The notes: generated by a model not told the origin, from the sequence alone. 64,000 nt of DNA from Epinephelus fuscoguttatus (GCF_011397635.1 NC_064769.1:22353207-22417206), one strand, 5' to 3'. Numbered from the stretch's first letter, positions 1-35,827 are shown. Numbers and translations are program-made.

Positions 1-1045
1 TCTAATAAACACTGGAAAAGTGTGTTTAAATAAGGTTAATGTTTCACAGTTTAACGCAAATTGAGGCTTTTCTGCAGGGCATTAAAAGATCACGGTCGAG
101 TTTCCCCTTCAAATGTACAGTACAATAATTTTATGGATGTCTAATCTGATCTATTCACAGTGCTCCTCAGGAAGGAGCACAACCTAATTACATCTTTCTG
201 GAAAACACATTGGGTAAGCAAAAATTAATTAGAGTCAGTCAACCACATCCAGCCCTCCTCATCCAGCCGCCATACGTGACAATCTGCCAGGGCGTACCAC
301 TGCACCATATAGAGAAAGACACATCATATGCATAGTACTAGTCTTAGAAAACAGACAGTTCAGAGTGACATGCAAGTAGTAAGTACAAAAAAAAAAAAAA
401 AAAAAATCCAAAGTCCCTTTTCTCATCAACACATAAGTGCTGATGTAATTAGTCTGTGGAAGCATTAAATGTTAGAATTAAGTGTGTCAATATTCTATGT
501 TGGAGACAAATCAAATGACTTTATCTAAACTTACACAAACATATTTAAGAAATGAAAGGTCAACAAAAGGAATAAAAGTGGGGGGAAATGCTAATTCACT
601 GCTTCAGGATTATCTAAAGTGAAACAAATCAATACATAGAAAAGTACTCTTATACGTAATGAAATATTTGAAATATTTGTGGCCTACTCCCCCGACCGAA
701 GATGACACCTCTACAGATACGTCATGCATAGATTTGTACAAAAGGTCTGCAGCTGCACTATGCTTCCATCTCTAAACGTACTTCAGTAGCCAGCTCTGAA
801 AGTTCAATGAATGGAGAACAAATAGTTTAAAGGTTACTTTACAAAGTCAGACAGAATTAAAGTTTTTGGTGTCTTGAAAATGTGCGGTTTGAAAATAACA
901 CCAGTAGCTCTTACGATACAAAACAAATAAAACATTCACTATTTTAACTTGAGGTTCAATAGTCATTATTTTTCTGTTTTCATACAAACATCCTCTGTGA
1001 GAAATGACACAAAAACATGACACAGTTGAAACATGTGAAACTCTC
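1..1045. other. Non-coding flank downstream of camkk2
   Basis: AT-rich sequence with a poly-A run at 387-406 and no recognisable gene or repeat family. It may hold part of a long camkk2 3' UTR, or be intergenic. Confidence 0.4.
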
Positions 1046-1053
1046 TTCCTAAG

Positions 1054-3158
1054 CAGGGCCGGCCCTAGACTTATGAGGGCCCCAAGCAGGATTTTGGTCA
1101 GGGGGTCCCCCTCGTTGTAATGTGTTGCCACTTCACACGGCACTGAGCCAACTTGTGTCTTGCAAATATTTGTTTAAGCATAAATAATATACAAATAAGC
1201 ATGTAAAGACTAAAGTGAGACCTATAAGCAGCATCACTGTCTTTAAATAGACTACAGTAAATACACTATTTGTTTATTACCCCTAAACCCTATGAATGGT
1301 CCTCTAAAACTTAACTCCAAATGTTATTTATTCAACTTAAATCACTGGCTGCAGTGCTGGCAAACTTTAAGAATAGCTTGTGAATATTGTGTGAAGTTAC
1401 ATTTTGTCTTGTTCATTCATTTAGTTCAATTTATCATATTAAATATAACCACAACATGTGATTTTTTTTCTTTACCATAGAATCCAGAGTGCCTGATTTG
1501 TGGGGGACAGTAAATGACATACTTAAGTCCTTTACACACTGAGTCTGTTTTTTTTCCTGATGTGTTTTGTAATCCGTCATCTGAAAAAAATCGTTCCTCA
1601 CAGAAACCTTGCACACTGATACCGCAATCTACCTCTCCACTAGAGTTACCTATCTGACTGTCATCACTCCCTCCCTGTCTTTCATTTGGCATCGCCACTG
1701 CATTTATGGGCAGAGCTGTCCTCCCTGTCCTGAATATAACTATCCGACTAGTGAGCTGTCTGAGTTATGAAGTAATTCTGCGCGCCCAGTTCCTCTGTCT
1801 TGTCGATGTTGTGTCCCTCCGCCACATTTTCATCACTGAGTCTTGGTTAAACATCTCTAAGGATCTGACAGATGCAGAAGACGTGGAAAATCTAACCTAA
1901 ATCTAAAGTTTCGGAGTGTGCAAATGTGAGTGACGCAATGTGAAGTCTTATTTTTAGACGTGTGACAATTTCAGACGAACTTACGCCTCGTTTCCACTAA
2001 CATATGTAACTGGTGTCCGTAGATCTGTAAATATACAGTTAATGCCTCTAGTGTTCAATGCAAAAGGATAGAAACCTGATACAAACTAGAGATGTAGCGA
2101 TACCACTTTTTCCTTCCCGATACCGATTCCGATCCCTGAACCTTAGGTATCTGCCTACACCGAGTACCGATCCGATACCAGCGTGTAAAATAAAAATGGA
2201 TGGGATATGAATTGTTCTATGTATCAACTCCTAAAACTCTATGTAAAATATTAAGAAATAAATACATAATAGTAGAATGAATGCCATAAAACTTTTTTAA
2301 AGGTTACAGTAGAATGCTTTTTAAACTCTGCTGTTTCTGTTTCGTTTGCCTGTAGCGTGTGTATGCGTAATGAAGTGAGGCATTACATGGTATCGGATTG
2401 GTCATAGGCTGTACTCACCGATACCCGATACCGCATCTTAGGCAGTATTGGAGGCATCTCCGATACTGGTATCGGTGCAACTCTAATAGAAACTACCTGT
2501 AGCCATGAGAGAGGCTAATTTTGTCCATTTTTTCACCATCCAGTAGTCACGCTTGGGATATTACCAGGACAAAAACAGGACCTGCCAGATGGGTGACAGG
2601 AAATATTTAATCAAAAAGGCATGTGAACGGCTGAACGAGTCAAGTTACACATTCACAATGGGTTAAAACTAGATAAACAAGTTCTTTTTAATCACATGAA
2701 CTCACTTGAGTTCATGTGAACTGTTAGCTAAGCTAGCACAGTGTCATACTGTCTCTCCATAATCTAGCGCAAAAGTTAAATTTTTTTAACGTACTCGCAG
2801 CAAAGTCCAGTCCGAAATATTACGGAGGGGAGGAGTTTCGCAGGTACATCGGATATCACGGAGATTCCCATAGGAATGAATGGACTTCCGCTTGCCTTGT
2901 CTCTATACATATATGTAAATGGAAATGAGGAGTCAGTGTGCAAAGGCCTTTAGCCTACCTAAATTGTCCCTTTTGCCCGTCTCTGAACGTATTGTTTTTC
3001 AGTTTTTAAATATATAAATATGGCATGAAATGTTTAGGAAGTTGAATTTTTTATGTTGTTATGCTCTCTTATTGATTAAAACAAATCTAGGGGGGCCCAC
3101 AGAGACCAGGGGGCCCTAAGCAGCTGCTCATACAGCTTAATGTGTAGGGCCGGCCCTG
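1054..3158. mobile_element. hAT-type DNA transposon, non-autonomous, with perfect 8-bp TSD
   Basis: Inverted ends CAGGGCCGGCCCTA at 1054 and TAGGGCCGGCCCTG ending at 3158. Both are flanked by the identical 8-mer ttcctaag (1046-1053 and 3159-3166). An 8-bp duplication and CAGGG ends are typical of hAT elements. The 2105-bp interior has no long open frame, so it is either non-autonomous or decayed. A second hAT-like MITE sits inside it at 2087-2485. Confidence 0.85.
2087..2485. mobile_element. hAT-like MITE nested in the larger element
   Basis: Ends tagagatgtagcgatacc and ggtatcggtgcaactcta are imperfect inverted repeats. The flanks atacaaac (2079-2086) and atagaaac (2486-2493) match at 7 of 8 positions. 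The interior repeats GATACC/GGTATC motifs and has no coding potential. Members with RGAGTTGCACCGATACC-type ends are common in fish genomes. Confidence 0.75.
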
Positions 3159-3166
3159 TTCCTAAG

Positions 3167-4316
3167 TATCACATACTCAACCTTGTGTGTTCAAACAATT
3201 GGAGAAAACTGGTTTGTAATTAAAACAATAAAAAAAAACCTCTATCTGAACCATTGCAGACAATGGCTACAGAATAATTTTTGCACCAACACATTCTGTT
3301 TTTCTCATATGCATTTGGTAGATCTTCATTACTCATTGTTGTAGCTCTTAATTTTAAAAATTTATAACAAACACCTTAAATTATATCACTTAAAAAAAGA
3401 CTCACTAAAAAGCACTAGCTTTGCAAAAGAAGAAAATAATTATTTTCCTATTTAATCTTGTACGCTGTAAGGATGAATCTGATTGTTCACAAAGCACTAT
3501 ATCAACTGTTTTTAAAGCTCTCTATTGATTGTAATAAATGGGAGCCTTCGTAAAGATGGCTCAAGATAAGACTAAAACATAAAATCGCGTCAAACAAGTG
3601 GGTCTATGAGCGTGCAAATATTCATAGATAGCTTATAGAGTGTTTGCATTGGGAACGTAAACACATGCATTCAATGAAGTAAACATTTTTTCACTCCCTT
3701 TTTACATTTTTGGGAAAACTGTACAGATTCTTCACTCTGAAATATGTTACAAAACTGGGCACTGCTACTCTGAAGCAGAGTGAACCAGACAATCATTGTC
3801 AAGAAGCCTGTTCTACTAAAGAGAGAGAAATGTCCCCGCAAACCGTCGCCGTCCGTCACCTGTTCACACGCCCTGTGTACCTGAAAGAATTGTCAAGTAA
3901 AGACAAGGAGAAACACAAGTGGCTAGACTACGATAAAACACAAAACTGTACAGTTGAAGCCTGAGACAAAAGCATGCTAGGACTATAAATGCATGCAGGA
4001 TAAGAGGGGGAAAGTGGGTTGGGCAATAATGGCTGACGACAGGCACGAGGTTCAGGAGGATCCTCTCATGGAGGGTTCCCACGGGACAGTCCCACAACCC
4101 CAAACTGAGCCTTTTAAGAGGAGAGGACAAAATAAGATTTAAAACTGTTGTTCTTAGATCCTTCATTTCTCTTTTTCCCAGCGTCCACCACACTCGTCCA
4201 CACTCCCGGGAAATGTACACAGGTGTAGGCTGCCAGTATAAAACTGTGAGTAAAGGGGTGTTGTGCTGTGTGGTTGCAAGCAGGCAGATACCAGCATGCA
4301 TAATGAACCCTCTGCA
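3167..4316. other. Putative camkk2 3' UTR and downstream sequence
   Basis: No gene or repeat recognised. The part next to 4317 must include camkk2 3' UTR on the minus strand; how far it reaches is not visible. Confidence 0.4.
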
Positions 4317-24183
<19,867 letters not shown>

Positions 24184-24649
24184 GGTGTCTCTTCACAAAG
24201 ACTGATAAGCACTGCTCCATCAGATGACAGCCTCAGAGGGAACTGGTGCCTAAGACACAAGAGGAAATTGAAGAATAAGAAATTGCTGGCCTTTCAGACA
24301 CCAGGTGGAGCCCTTAAAGGGTACAAAGTACTGGGACAGACCAAACTGATGAACAGACAGAAAGAATATAATCTGCTTCATTTGGATGGTGTCCTTCTTA
24401 AATTGCTACCCTGAATAAGAGTACAACACTTCTTCTAGTAGTAACAGTAATATGAAAACTCCCCGTATCCGTCATCACAGCTGAAGACTCCACATCCTTC
24501 CTTCCTGACAAGGTGGCAGCCATCCGTGGCCAATTTACCCAACCACAGAGTATCCCCTCTGGTTAAGGGTGCGTCACAATTTTTTGTATATTCCCCCTCC
24601 TCCTGAGGAAGAGGTCTCCAAATGTATGCTTTCGAGCAGTCACGACACT

Positions 24650-25000
24650 TCAACTTCAACTTCAACTTTGTTTGTCCCTATAGGGCAATTAGTTGCACAA
24701 CAAGTACAAAACATGCATAAAAAAAAGACACGGGAGAACGCATAAGCCTATAAATACTCAACAGTCGGGGGGAGGGGGGGGGCCAAATATAGGGATGTGG
24801 AACATCAGTGGTCATCAACAACAAGCACCAATATTAACATCATCACCATCATTCATCACATGATCATAGCAACCGGCCAAAATAGTAGCCACAGACTCTT
24901 CACTGCCCTGCATTCAAAAGAGAAATGGCAGTAGGAATGAAGGAGTGCTTGTATCTGTTGCTCTTAACCAGAGGAAATCTGAGCCAGAAGGCAAAACTGG
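24650..25000. repeat. Possible LINE 3'-end remnant
   Basis: A short tandem AACTTC tail (24650-24668) borders sequence with a LINE 3'-end look. Family not identified; could be an old L2-type piece. Confidence 0.35.
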
Positions 25001-27049
25001 ACCTTGGAGAATACAGGATGACATTTGTCCTCTGGAATAGTGCTGTCAGAATACTGGAGTTTCTGACATTCAATACAACAACTCGAAAAATATTGATACT
25101 CGATACTATTTTTGATACCACAGGGAAAATGACATTGAGGGCATACAATTAAAAATTTCTAATAAAAGACAAATATAACAACACTATAATATGACAATAA
25201 TTACTTTTTTTTCTTGGTTAGCAGCAGAGAACAACAGAATAACTAGTAAACATTAACAATAAGCTAGAGCAAGAAAACGTGGCTGGTACAGGTGCACCTG
25301 CAGAAAATTAGTATGGAAACTGATTCAAATATTCAGTATCAATAAGCCCTATTCCGTCCAAGCCTGCAGTAGACCACATGATTCATGCTTTATTGGCTTT
25401 GTGTACATTCCCTACAATGTTTAAGGAGGCTCTGACTGGAAACCCATTTCAAGTTGAGAAATACTGGTTTCCATACCTTCCCAATTCAAAGTTAATAGTA
25501 CACACAGTTTACTAACCCATATCAAACTATTATTTTGATCATCCTGATGAAGTTGCAAGGTAACAAATGTACACATGCTAACTACTGTGTTTGCAAATAC
25601 AACAAATATCAATTAATGACATACAAGCTGCCACTAGCATCAACGCTGTGTTTAAAAAGAGCTTCAGTTTCCTGTTTACACGTTCTACCGACAGAGTATA
25701 TCGCACTGTCACCTTGAGATAAGCTCTCTCATTTAGCTTTGAGTGTTTGCCATAATTTTGCAAGCTGCAGAACCAGGGTTTATAGGGAGAGGGACGAAAA
25801 ACAAATTTAACTAAAACCAGCATGCAGCTTTAGTGCTGTTTCACTCAACACATAAAACAGCAACTTTCCAACCAAAATTGGACTTTGCTGGGAGAGTCCT
25901 AAACAAACTGTGTATCTTATTCAAGTAGAAAAGAACAAACATTGATAAATAAAAGCCTGTTCGACCTGAAGTATATTCCCCTTGCCCAGTGAATTTCTGT
26001 TTTACAACTGCGGCCATGCAGCAGCTGACCTAAAGCAGCAGTGAAGTGGGAGTTCAGGTTAAAAAAAAAACAAAAAACAGTATAATTCTGGGTTGTTATA
26101 AATCCTGTGACAAACAAAGTATGAGAAAATGTATATGCACATAATTACCTTAGCACACAGCTGGAGCACAGCGTTTGACGGGCCAGCATGAACCAGGTTG
26201 TGGGTGTAATGAACGGGTGTGGGAAGAAACAAATCAGAGATGCTGTTCACTAGCTGTGAAACATAAGTAGACACAGCTCTTTCCGTATGAAGCGCCCGTG
26301 GAGTCTGGACTTCTTCCACACATTCTGTTAAGTGCTAATTAATGCACGCAAACACATCTCGTATCACAAACTTCAGCTCTAAGTGGACAGATTTGACGCG
26401 TCTATAAAAGTAACAGTACCGTCTGCTTTTGATGTCAGTTATACAACATGGTTAATTATTACATGTACCGCGTCTAACCAAAGCCTTTTTTGCATAATTT
26501 CAAGAGGGCCGTTTCCATCTCAGAGTCCACTCAGCTTACTTATCTGCTCATTATCTGTGAGAGGGATGGAGAGAGACGGAAAGCAGGGAGGAAAAAAACA
26601 GAAAGAGAGAGATCCTTGATTTTCCGTCATGGTTCTGACAGGATTGCGCTGCTGTCAGTGTGTGGGAGCTGAGTAAATCTCATAGATACAAGAAAACAAA
26701 GGGAAGCCATAAGAAAAACATGACAGTGGGAGCTCCAGCCAAGTTCAGAATGAGGACCATGTGTGGGAAGAGACACCCACTCCAGGTGGCCTCTCTACCT
26801 CCATTGCCAGCCTATATATAGCAATGTAAACTCACAAAAAGAAAGAATCACCACACTGTTACACAGAGACTGATATTGAGCATCACTGTTTCACGGGCAG
26901 GAACTTACGTACTTCTGGTAACCTCAGGCCCTCTCCACATACTGTAAAATTTCCATTACACTATCATGGATGCTTGGTCAATCCTGAAATGTCACATTTT
27001 CTTCAAAAACACTAAATACTATCCAGCTGTTGTCATTTCAACTTTCCCT

Positions 27050-27791
27050 CTATCCTGTTGTGCTATTTATTAACTGAGATTGTTTTGGTGTGAGTTGCAG
27101 AGTGTTGGAGATATCAACCTAAGAGATGTCTGCCTTTTCTTGAATATAATGGAGCTCGATGGCACTCAGCTCGTGGTGTTTGGATCACAATAAAAAGGAT
27201 ATTTGAAAAACTCAATTATCAGGACCCAGTTACTCAAGATAATCCACAGAGCTTGATGTGAGCATTTTTATTCAGGAGCTATTGTCTTTCTGCCGAACTT
27301 CACCCGCTAACTGTATCACTGCGCAGAAGAAAGTGTGCATCTACTGCTAGCTCACGTAGCACCACTGAGCTAGCTCATGTTACAGCTCAGCCAAGAAGGA
27401 CGCCACTTACGTTTACATCTCACGCTGTCACAAGCACGAGTCTCTCATCCATGAGTAGATGCACACTTCCTTCTGCTCAGTGATACATTTCGCATGTGTA
27501 GTTCAGGAGAGGGAAAGTAGCTCCTAAATGAAACTGCTCACAACAAGGTCTGTGGATTATCTTGACTAACCAGGTCACGATTTCTGCAAAGAGACATTGC
27601 TGCTGAGTTTTTCACATGTATTTTTCAGGCACTTTGAGCACCATAAGCAGATGCCATATTATATTGAAGAGAGGCAGACAATTCTACGGCCAATACACTC
27701 GGCAACTCACACCAAAACAATCAAGATTCATAAATAGCACTACAGGTAAGAGAGAAAATATATATTTCTAATTTGGGGGTGAACTGTCCCT
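27050..27791. mobile_element. TTAA foldback MITE, family B copy 1 (camkk2 5' intron)
   Basis: The right end GGTGAACTGTCCCT is followed by TTAA (27792-27795). Long inverted arms pair the segments near 27084 (gattgttttggtgtgagttg) and 27710 (caactcacaccaaaacaatc), and near 27225 (cagttactcaagataatcca) and 27555 (tggattatcttgactaacca). The left terminus is missing or diverged. Non-coding. Confidence 0.78.
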
Positions 27792-27835
27792 TTAAATGAT
27801 TCATAATTTGCCAAATGGTAAACAGGGTTGACAAA

Positions 27836-28351
27836 TCCAACCGCATCACTGCGCAGAAGGAAGTGTGTATCTACTGCTAGCTCGCGTAGCACCACTGAGC
27901 TAGCTAATGTTACAGCTCAGCTGAGGAGGACGCTAATGTTTAGGCTTTGTCTGGTGCTGTTACGAAAACAAGCCTGTCATCCATGTGTGGATGCGCGCAT
28001 CCTTCTGCGTGGTGGCGTAGTTAGTGGGTGTAGTTTGGCAGAAAGAAAATAGTTCTAACGTGAAACTGCTTAAAACAAGATCTGTAGATTATCTTGAGTA
28101 ACTGGGTCATGATTTCTGGGAAGAGACATTGCTGTTCAGTTTATCAGATGTATTTTTTTGGTGCTTTGAGCACCACATGCCGAGCGCCATCTTGTTCCAT
28201 TACCTTCAGGAGAAGGCAGACATCTCTACAGCTGATACCTCAACACTTCAACACTTGAAAACTCACACCAAAACAATCAGGACTGATAACTAGCACTACA
28301 GGTAAGAGGAAAAATATGTATGTTTGATTTTAGGGTGAACTGTCCCTTTAA
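27836..28351. mobile_element. TTAA foldback MITE, family B copy 2 (right half)
   Basis: Collinear with roughly 27316-27795 of copy 1 in the same direction: catcactgcgcagaaggaag, agcaccactgagctagct, the ctcacaccaaaacaatca block and the GGTGAACTGTCCCTTTAA end. The left arm is absent. The two copies are only about 40 bp apart. Confidence 0.75.
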
Positions 28352-30947
28352 AGCAGTCTAACTGACATATTTGCCCTGTATGACCTCTACGTTTTCCCCA
28401 ACTGTTCGTAAAAGCAGATATTCTTGTGGCATTTACCGGTCAGGTAAAATGATCTTCATTTCATTCAGCTAAAAATAGAGGCTCTTGAAATCCACTTTGA
28501 CTTTTAACACACAGTATCACTGCCACCAAAGCAACACAATATGCCCCGATAAGTGCAGTCGGCCTCAGCGGACAGGAGAAAAATATAGAGCTATAACCCT
28601 GGATGATACTCGCAATGCACCAGCTACAGTAGGCTTTTTATATCCAGAGGAGAGGAGCTAACTTACTGAGCCTGACCTACTTTGATCTCAGATAAATGGT
28701 GAGACTCACATCAAGGACTGTTTCCATTCACATCAAGAGGTTTTTGTGCCGTTTCTGAATTGGTGATGGGAAAAGGTCTTTATGTGATATCATCACTTAA
28801 AGCAAGACACACAATACCTCTGCAGATCTCATTCTCAGCCCAGCAGGGTTTGGGAAATAGAGCTGAATATCAGTCAGATAGTTGTTCATTTTGTTTTTAG
28901 TGGTGTAATGTCTGCAGTCGTTGTCTGGCCGGCGGGATTTACAGTAGCATCAAGGGAGCTGAATGCCACAGTTTTTGAGGATGTTTCTGTATCAACAGCC
29001 GCTATTTGGGAGGCGAGTTTCTGAATGTACAAACTTGTGTTAGTCTCGAAGTCATAAGAATCTTTTACCTTGGAGCTGAGAGAGCTGCTGTGACACAACT
29101 AACTCACAAGTCCAATCTGTTTTAGTTGTGTCACCCACCTCTCACCAAAAATTAGCAAACTTTCAGCAAAACTGTGAAATATCAGATTCCTCCTTGCTAG
29201 ATATTCATGGACAAAAAAGAAAGCCTCCGACCTTGGTGGGCCGAAACAGCGAAGCCCCCGTAGTTCTTGGACGAGGATGCTCTGTATCATAGATAACTAA
29301 ACTACAAGCTAAAGCCCTAAACTTCCCTGCTCCCTGGTTATCGCAGACACTACGCAAAGACCAGGCAGTTAAATTTGATCCTTGTGAAACACCAACAGAT
29401 GCCTCCTCGCTCCAGATGCCGTCCTGTGCCTCTTATCGTAACTAAAGTCACATGACCCTGACCTTCACTATCTGGACAGGGAAGGGGAGGGGGAGAGAGG
29501 ACTTATCAGAGCTCGCTGGGGGTCCGAGCCATGTACAACATTAATAACAACACATACACAGCCCCACAGACGTACAAGTACAACACAGGGCCATCTGGAG
29601 CAGAGGAGGATCCCCAGCTTCATTAAAAGATCAACAGGACAACCCTGTCAGTGATCCGCGGAGCCGTGCAAGAGATAAGCCCCTGTAAATGGAGGGATGA
29701 GCGGCCTCGGCCAACTTAACCATAGTAGTGTTAATATCACACGACCACAGCTGAATGTCACTAACAATCTGAAATGTCTAATTGGCAGTCACCATATGTA
29801 ACTCCAAAATACACCACGGTTAGTCATTGTTGTGAAATACTACTGCAGAGTTATTGACTGAATCAACCCAAGGTGACGTCTTGAAATGTATTACTTTGTC
29901 TGACTAACAATCTAAAACCTAAATATATATAAAAATGATGTTCAACAGAGACACTGAGCAGTAATCCCTCAAATGTGCTTGACAAATTTGCTTGACTTTA
30001 ACAATTAACTGACATGTCATTTCACCTCTAGCTGATCATTTCTTTAGTTAAATATCTAAACACTCGTTTTCCAGTAGGTTTTTACAGAATAGTGAACATC
30101 TACGGAATAGGAAAATGCAGCCAAATCTGTCAACAAAAGACATACCTGCTTTCATTTCTCCCAACTCAAGAAAATAGGATTTACAGCCCATTTAATCGGC
30201 AGCAGAAATAGATGGTGCATTTTAAGTGTGTTTCAGCCTGTCATCATTAACCAAGCCACTGTATCCTTAGAAAAGGGCATTAATCTTAATCAGGAAGTCA
30301 GTTTGAACACATGTAATGAATTGAAGAGTGGTCTTACAGCACCCCAAACGCAAAGAGAAGGGAATCAGGGAAGAGATGTGGCATTAGAGGACCTGCAGGC
30401 CAATATAAGATTCAAAGAGGACATGTAAATGCAACTTTGGGAATTTAAAAAGCCAAACATAGTGGCAATGAAAGCAAAACTGCTTCAGTACAAGCAACAG
30501 CAGCATTAACTTACTTTGAGCATCGGTGAGAACTAAACGTCGATGCAATTAAACCTTTAAACCAATATTCATCACCTCGTATTCTTCTGCAGTTTCAGAA
30601 ATACAAACAACAACCATTTAGCTCCCCTAGTGCAGTAATGGCTATCTGTCACACACAACTGAGAGCTGTCACATTCACTGTAAACATTCACACGAGTAAA
30701 CACGTTATTATTATTTATTTTCACAGGGGGAAACGAGTGTTAGCGTCGACAGAGGTCCCACCAAGCTAACTGAGCTCTAAGCTCCAGAGCCCAACAGCTC
30801 GGCTAACGTTAGCAGCTGCCTCATCTGTCAAGATACAGATGTTGTTGGGCAGGAGTCAAGGATGCTAGTGCGGCTGAGTAACGTCCGGTGACACCGCAAC
30901 AGAAGGCAGACAAAACCAAACACTATCTCTAAAAAAATAACCCTTAC
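28352..30947. other. camkk2 5' intron sequence without recognised features
   Basis: No exon, RNA gene or clear repeat recognised. A non-coding alternative first exon could lie here unseen. Confidence 0.4.
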
Positions 30948-31060
30948 CTTAACGTGTTATTTCGGCCTTTAAGTCAGAATTAAGAGGTTCCTGCTTCTTC
31001 TTCGGCTGCGGTGAAAGTAGCGTCCGTACTACGACGGCTAAGCTAGCCGTTAGAGGAGCG
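30948..31060 (-). promoter_or_regulatory. camkk2: Probable camkk2 5' untranslated exon and promoter region
   Basis: In transcript sense a good donor, TTAAG|GTAAGG, ends at 30948, preceded by a sequence richer in CpG than its surroundings (about 30,950-31,130). This suits a TATA-less first exon upstream of the coding exon at 24183. The cap site is not visible, so the upper coordinate is approximate. No coding sequence is seen in it. Other 5' exons may exist between 24.2 and 30.9 kb. Confidence 0.45.
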
Positions 31061-31528
31061 GAGACAGACTGATAGCCGATGTTGTGATGGACCAATCCAG
31101 CTGAGCTCACAGGTCCCGTGTTTCACACAGAGGAAGTGTTGGGGACACGGGCAGTGTGGTGGCTTCAAGGAAATAATTACAGCAACATGCCTCACAAGGA
31201 GCGGAGGAGGTGCGGGCTGCCGTTTGTTCCCCTTTTTGTGTCACTCACGACCTCGAAATGAAACACTTGGCTCTTGGAGGATTTCTGCTCCAGGCACTTT
31301 GTGGCCGACTGGCTCCCCCCTGTGGTGAGAGGGAGAGTTGCACCCTGGAGCTCAGCAGCTTTGTGCAGTATGGTTTTTACACTGTTTTTAATATTAATTT
31401 AATCCTAACAAAAATACAATTAAAAAATGGGTTAAATAGCATAATATTCAGGTCTACAAATAGTATAGACTCCACGGTAAATACATATCCTATCAAGCAT
31501 TACAGTGACCAAGTGATTAGCTTTTTAA

Positions 31529-32456
31529 AGGGACAGCTCACCACAAAATCAAGCTTAGATACTTCTACTCTTGTACATAGTGCTATTTATCAGTTTAGAT
31601 AGATTTTTTAAATTCTTTTTACTGTCATGATATAATTTCATAGATCTTGCTCACTGTGAAATTATTAAGTGAGAACTTGTATTGACATACAATGATAAAT
31701 AGCAATGGATAACACCAAGTTATGTAATGGCACAGGTTTGAATTTTTAAGTATGTTATCGTAATTTTGGTGTCACAGAAAAATGAATTCCATTAATTCCA
31801 TTTCTTATTTCATGGTTCATAATCATTTTTTTTTCTTTCGGGTTTTTAACCTTCCTGCACAGCAACATAAGGCTGAGAATTAATATGAGAAAAATGGAAG
31901 AAAAATAAATTAGTCACACACACGTGCAAAATAAATAAAATAGATTGATAACCTAGATAATCTAGATTGTTTTGGTGTGAGTTGTTGAGTGTGGGAGCAA
32001 TCTCTCAAATATAATGGAACCAAATAGCACTTAGTTTGTGGTGTGACAGCATGGTGATGTGTTTGGTGGGCAGGGGTGTAAATATAGACATTGCAGGCAG
32101 TAGGATTGCACTGAAGCCCCTGGGGTGGAGGGGCCCGTAGAGAGGGGGCCCTTGCAAGTGATTCAGATTTCTACCTTGGAAATATACCTGTGTTTGAAGA
32201 GTAATGATTATAAAAAGAATAATAGTAATTCAAAAACCATGCCCTCAAAAAGGCAAAGCCATCCACATCAGGGTTTTTGTTTTTATATTTTTAAATAGTC
32301 TGTATAGCTACCTATAAAATCTATAAATTAACTATAAAAACTATTCAATATAACAATTCATTTCTTACTTTCTTTGATTTTTTTTGGCAGATATGCAGTG
32401 ATTGTGGGTATTATGTATGTTGATGTCCAATGTAAAGTCTCTATTTGTGTCGAGAC

Positions 32457-32504
<48 letters not shown>

Positions 32505-32832
32505 AGCCTGCACTAGGGGCTGTCATCATAGTGTGCACTGGGGCCCGTCCTAACTTCCTTGAGCCAATGTTGGTGTGTGTAGTTTGGTAGAAAGCAAATA
32601 GTTCCTACATGAAAGCGCTCACAAGACCTGTAAGTCATCTTGAGTATTTGAGTCCTGATTACTGGATAGAGACAGAAAACCACAAGCCGAGAGCCATCTA
32701 ATTCCATTATATTCCAGAGAAGCCCGATACCTCCAACACTCTGCAATTCGCACCAAAACAGTCTAGACTGATGAACAGCACTACACGAGAAAGGAAAAAT
32801 ATCTTGTCTTGATTTTGGGGTGAGCTGTCCCT
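31529..32832. mobile_element. TTAA foldback MITE, family B copy 3, interrupted
   Basis: Left end TTAA|AGGGACAGCTCACC (31525-31542) and right end GGTGAGCTGTCCCT|TTGA (32819-32836; one change from TTAA). The inner arm gattgttttggtgtgagttg near 31966 pairs with the inverse near 32755. The arms are interrupted by AT-rich sequence (about 31607-31960) and by a block with a CA microsatellite (about 32080-32560). It lies between camkk2 and snrpd3. Confidence 0.75.
32457..32502. repeat. (CA)n microsatellite
   Basis: About 22 CA units inside the interrupted family B copy 3. Confidence 0.95.
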
Positions 32833-33252
32833 TTGACTGCCCACCTACCCATCAAGTTCTCTGTCAGACAGTCGGACAAACGTGCCTTCATTGGTTTACA
32901 ATTTCACAAACCTGAGCAAAGACTGAGGCCAGGACATTCTTTTAAACATTTTTAGACAATAGTCAAATTTGACCTCAAGACATGTGAGGTGTAACTGATG
33001 TATCTTGCCACCCACCAAATACTAAACATTACATTTCTTAACTTTGACTAATATTTGTTGCAAAATATCTGTGATGCAAAATCCAACTGAGGCATGTAGG
33101 ATGCTGAGAACTAAGGTGATCAAATGAAGAGTAGACATTCAAAAATCAAGCATTTGTAGCCTTCAAAGAGGACCCAAAAAAAAAAAAAAAGGTTGTCACC
33201 AGTAATATCTAAGTTGAATTCACGAGGACAGGACACATCAAATTGAAATATG

Positions 33253-33258
33253 TTTATT
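33253..33258 (-). terminator. snrpd3: Probable snrpd3 polyadenylation signal
   Basis: AATAAA in transcript sense, about 140 nt past the stop codon. It is the first canonical hexamer downstream, giving a short 3' UTR as is usual for small housekeeping genes. Confidence 0.6.
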
Positions 33259-33399
33259 TCCATAAAAAATGAAAGTAAGTTGCTAAATTGCAAAGCACAG
33301 GATTGCAAAATATACCAAAGAGATCCAATCCAAAGACAACAAAATTAAAAAAGAAACAAAAGACTATACAATGCAACAATCTGGACACAGCTGGAGCAA

Positions 33400-35827
<2,428 letters not shown>

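Noticed and set aside
31210-31602. 130-residue open frame on the plus strand upstream of camkk2
   Set aside because: No recognisable domain, and it runs into the left end of family B copy 3. A divergent gene is not supported.
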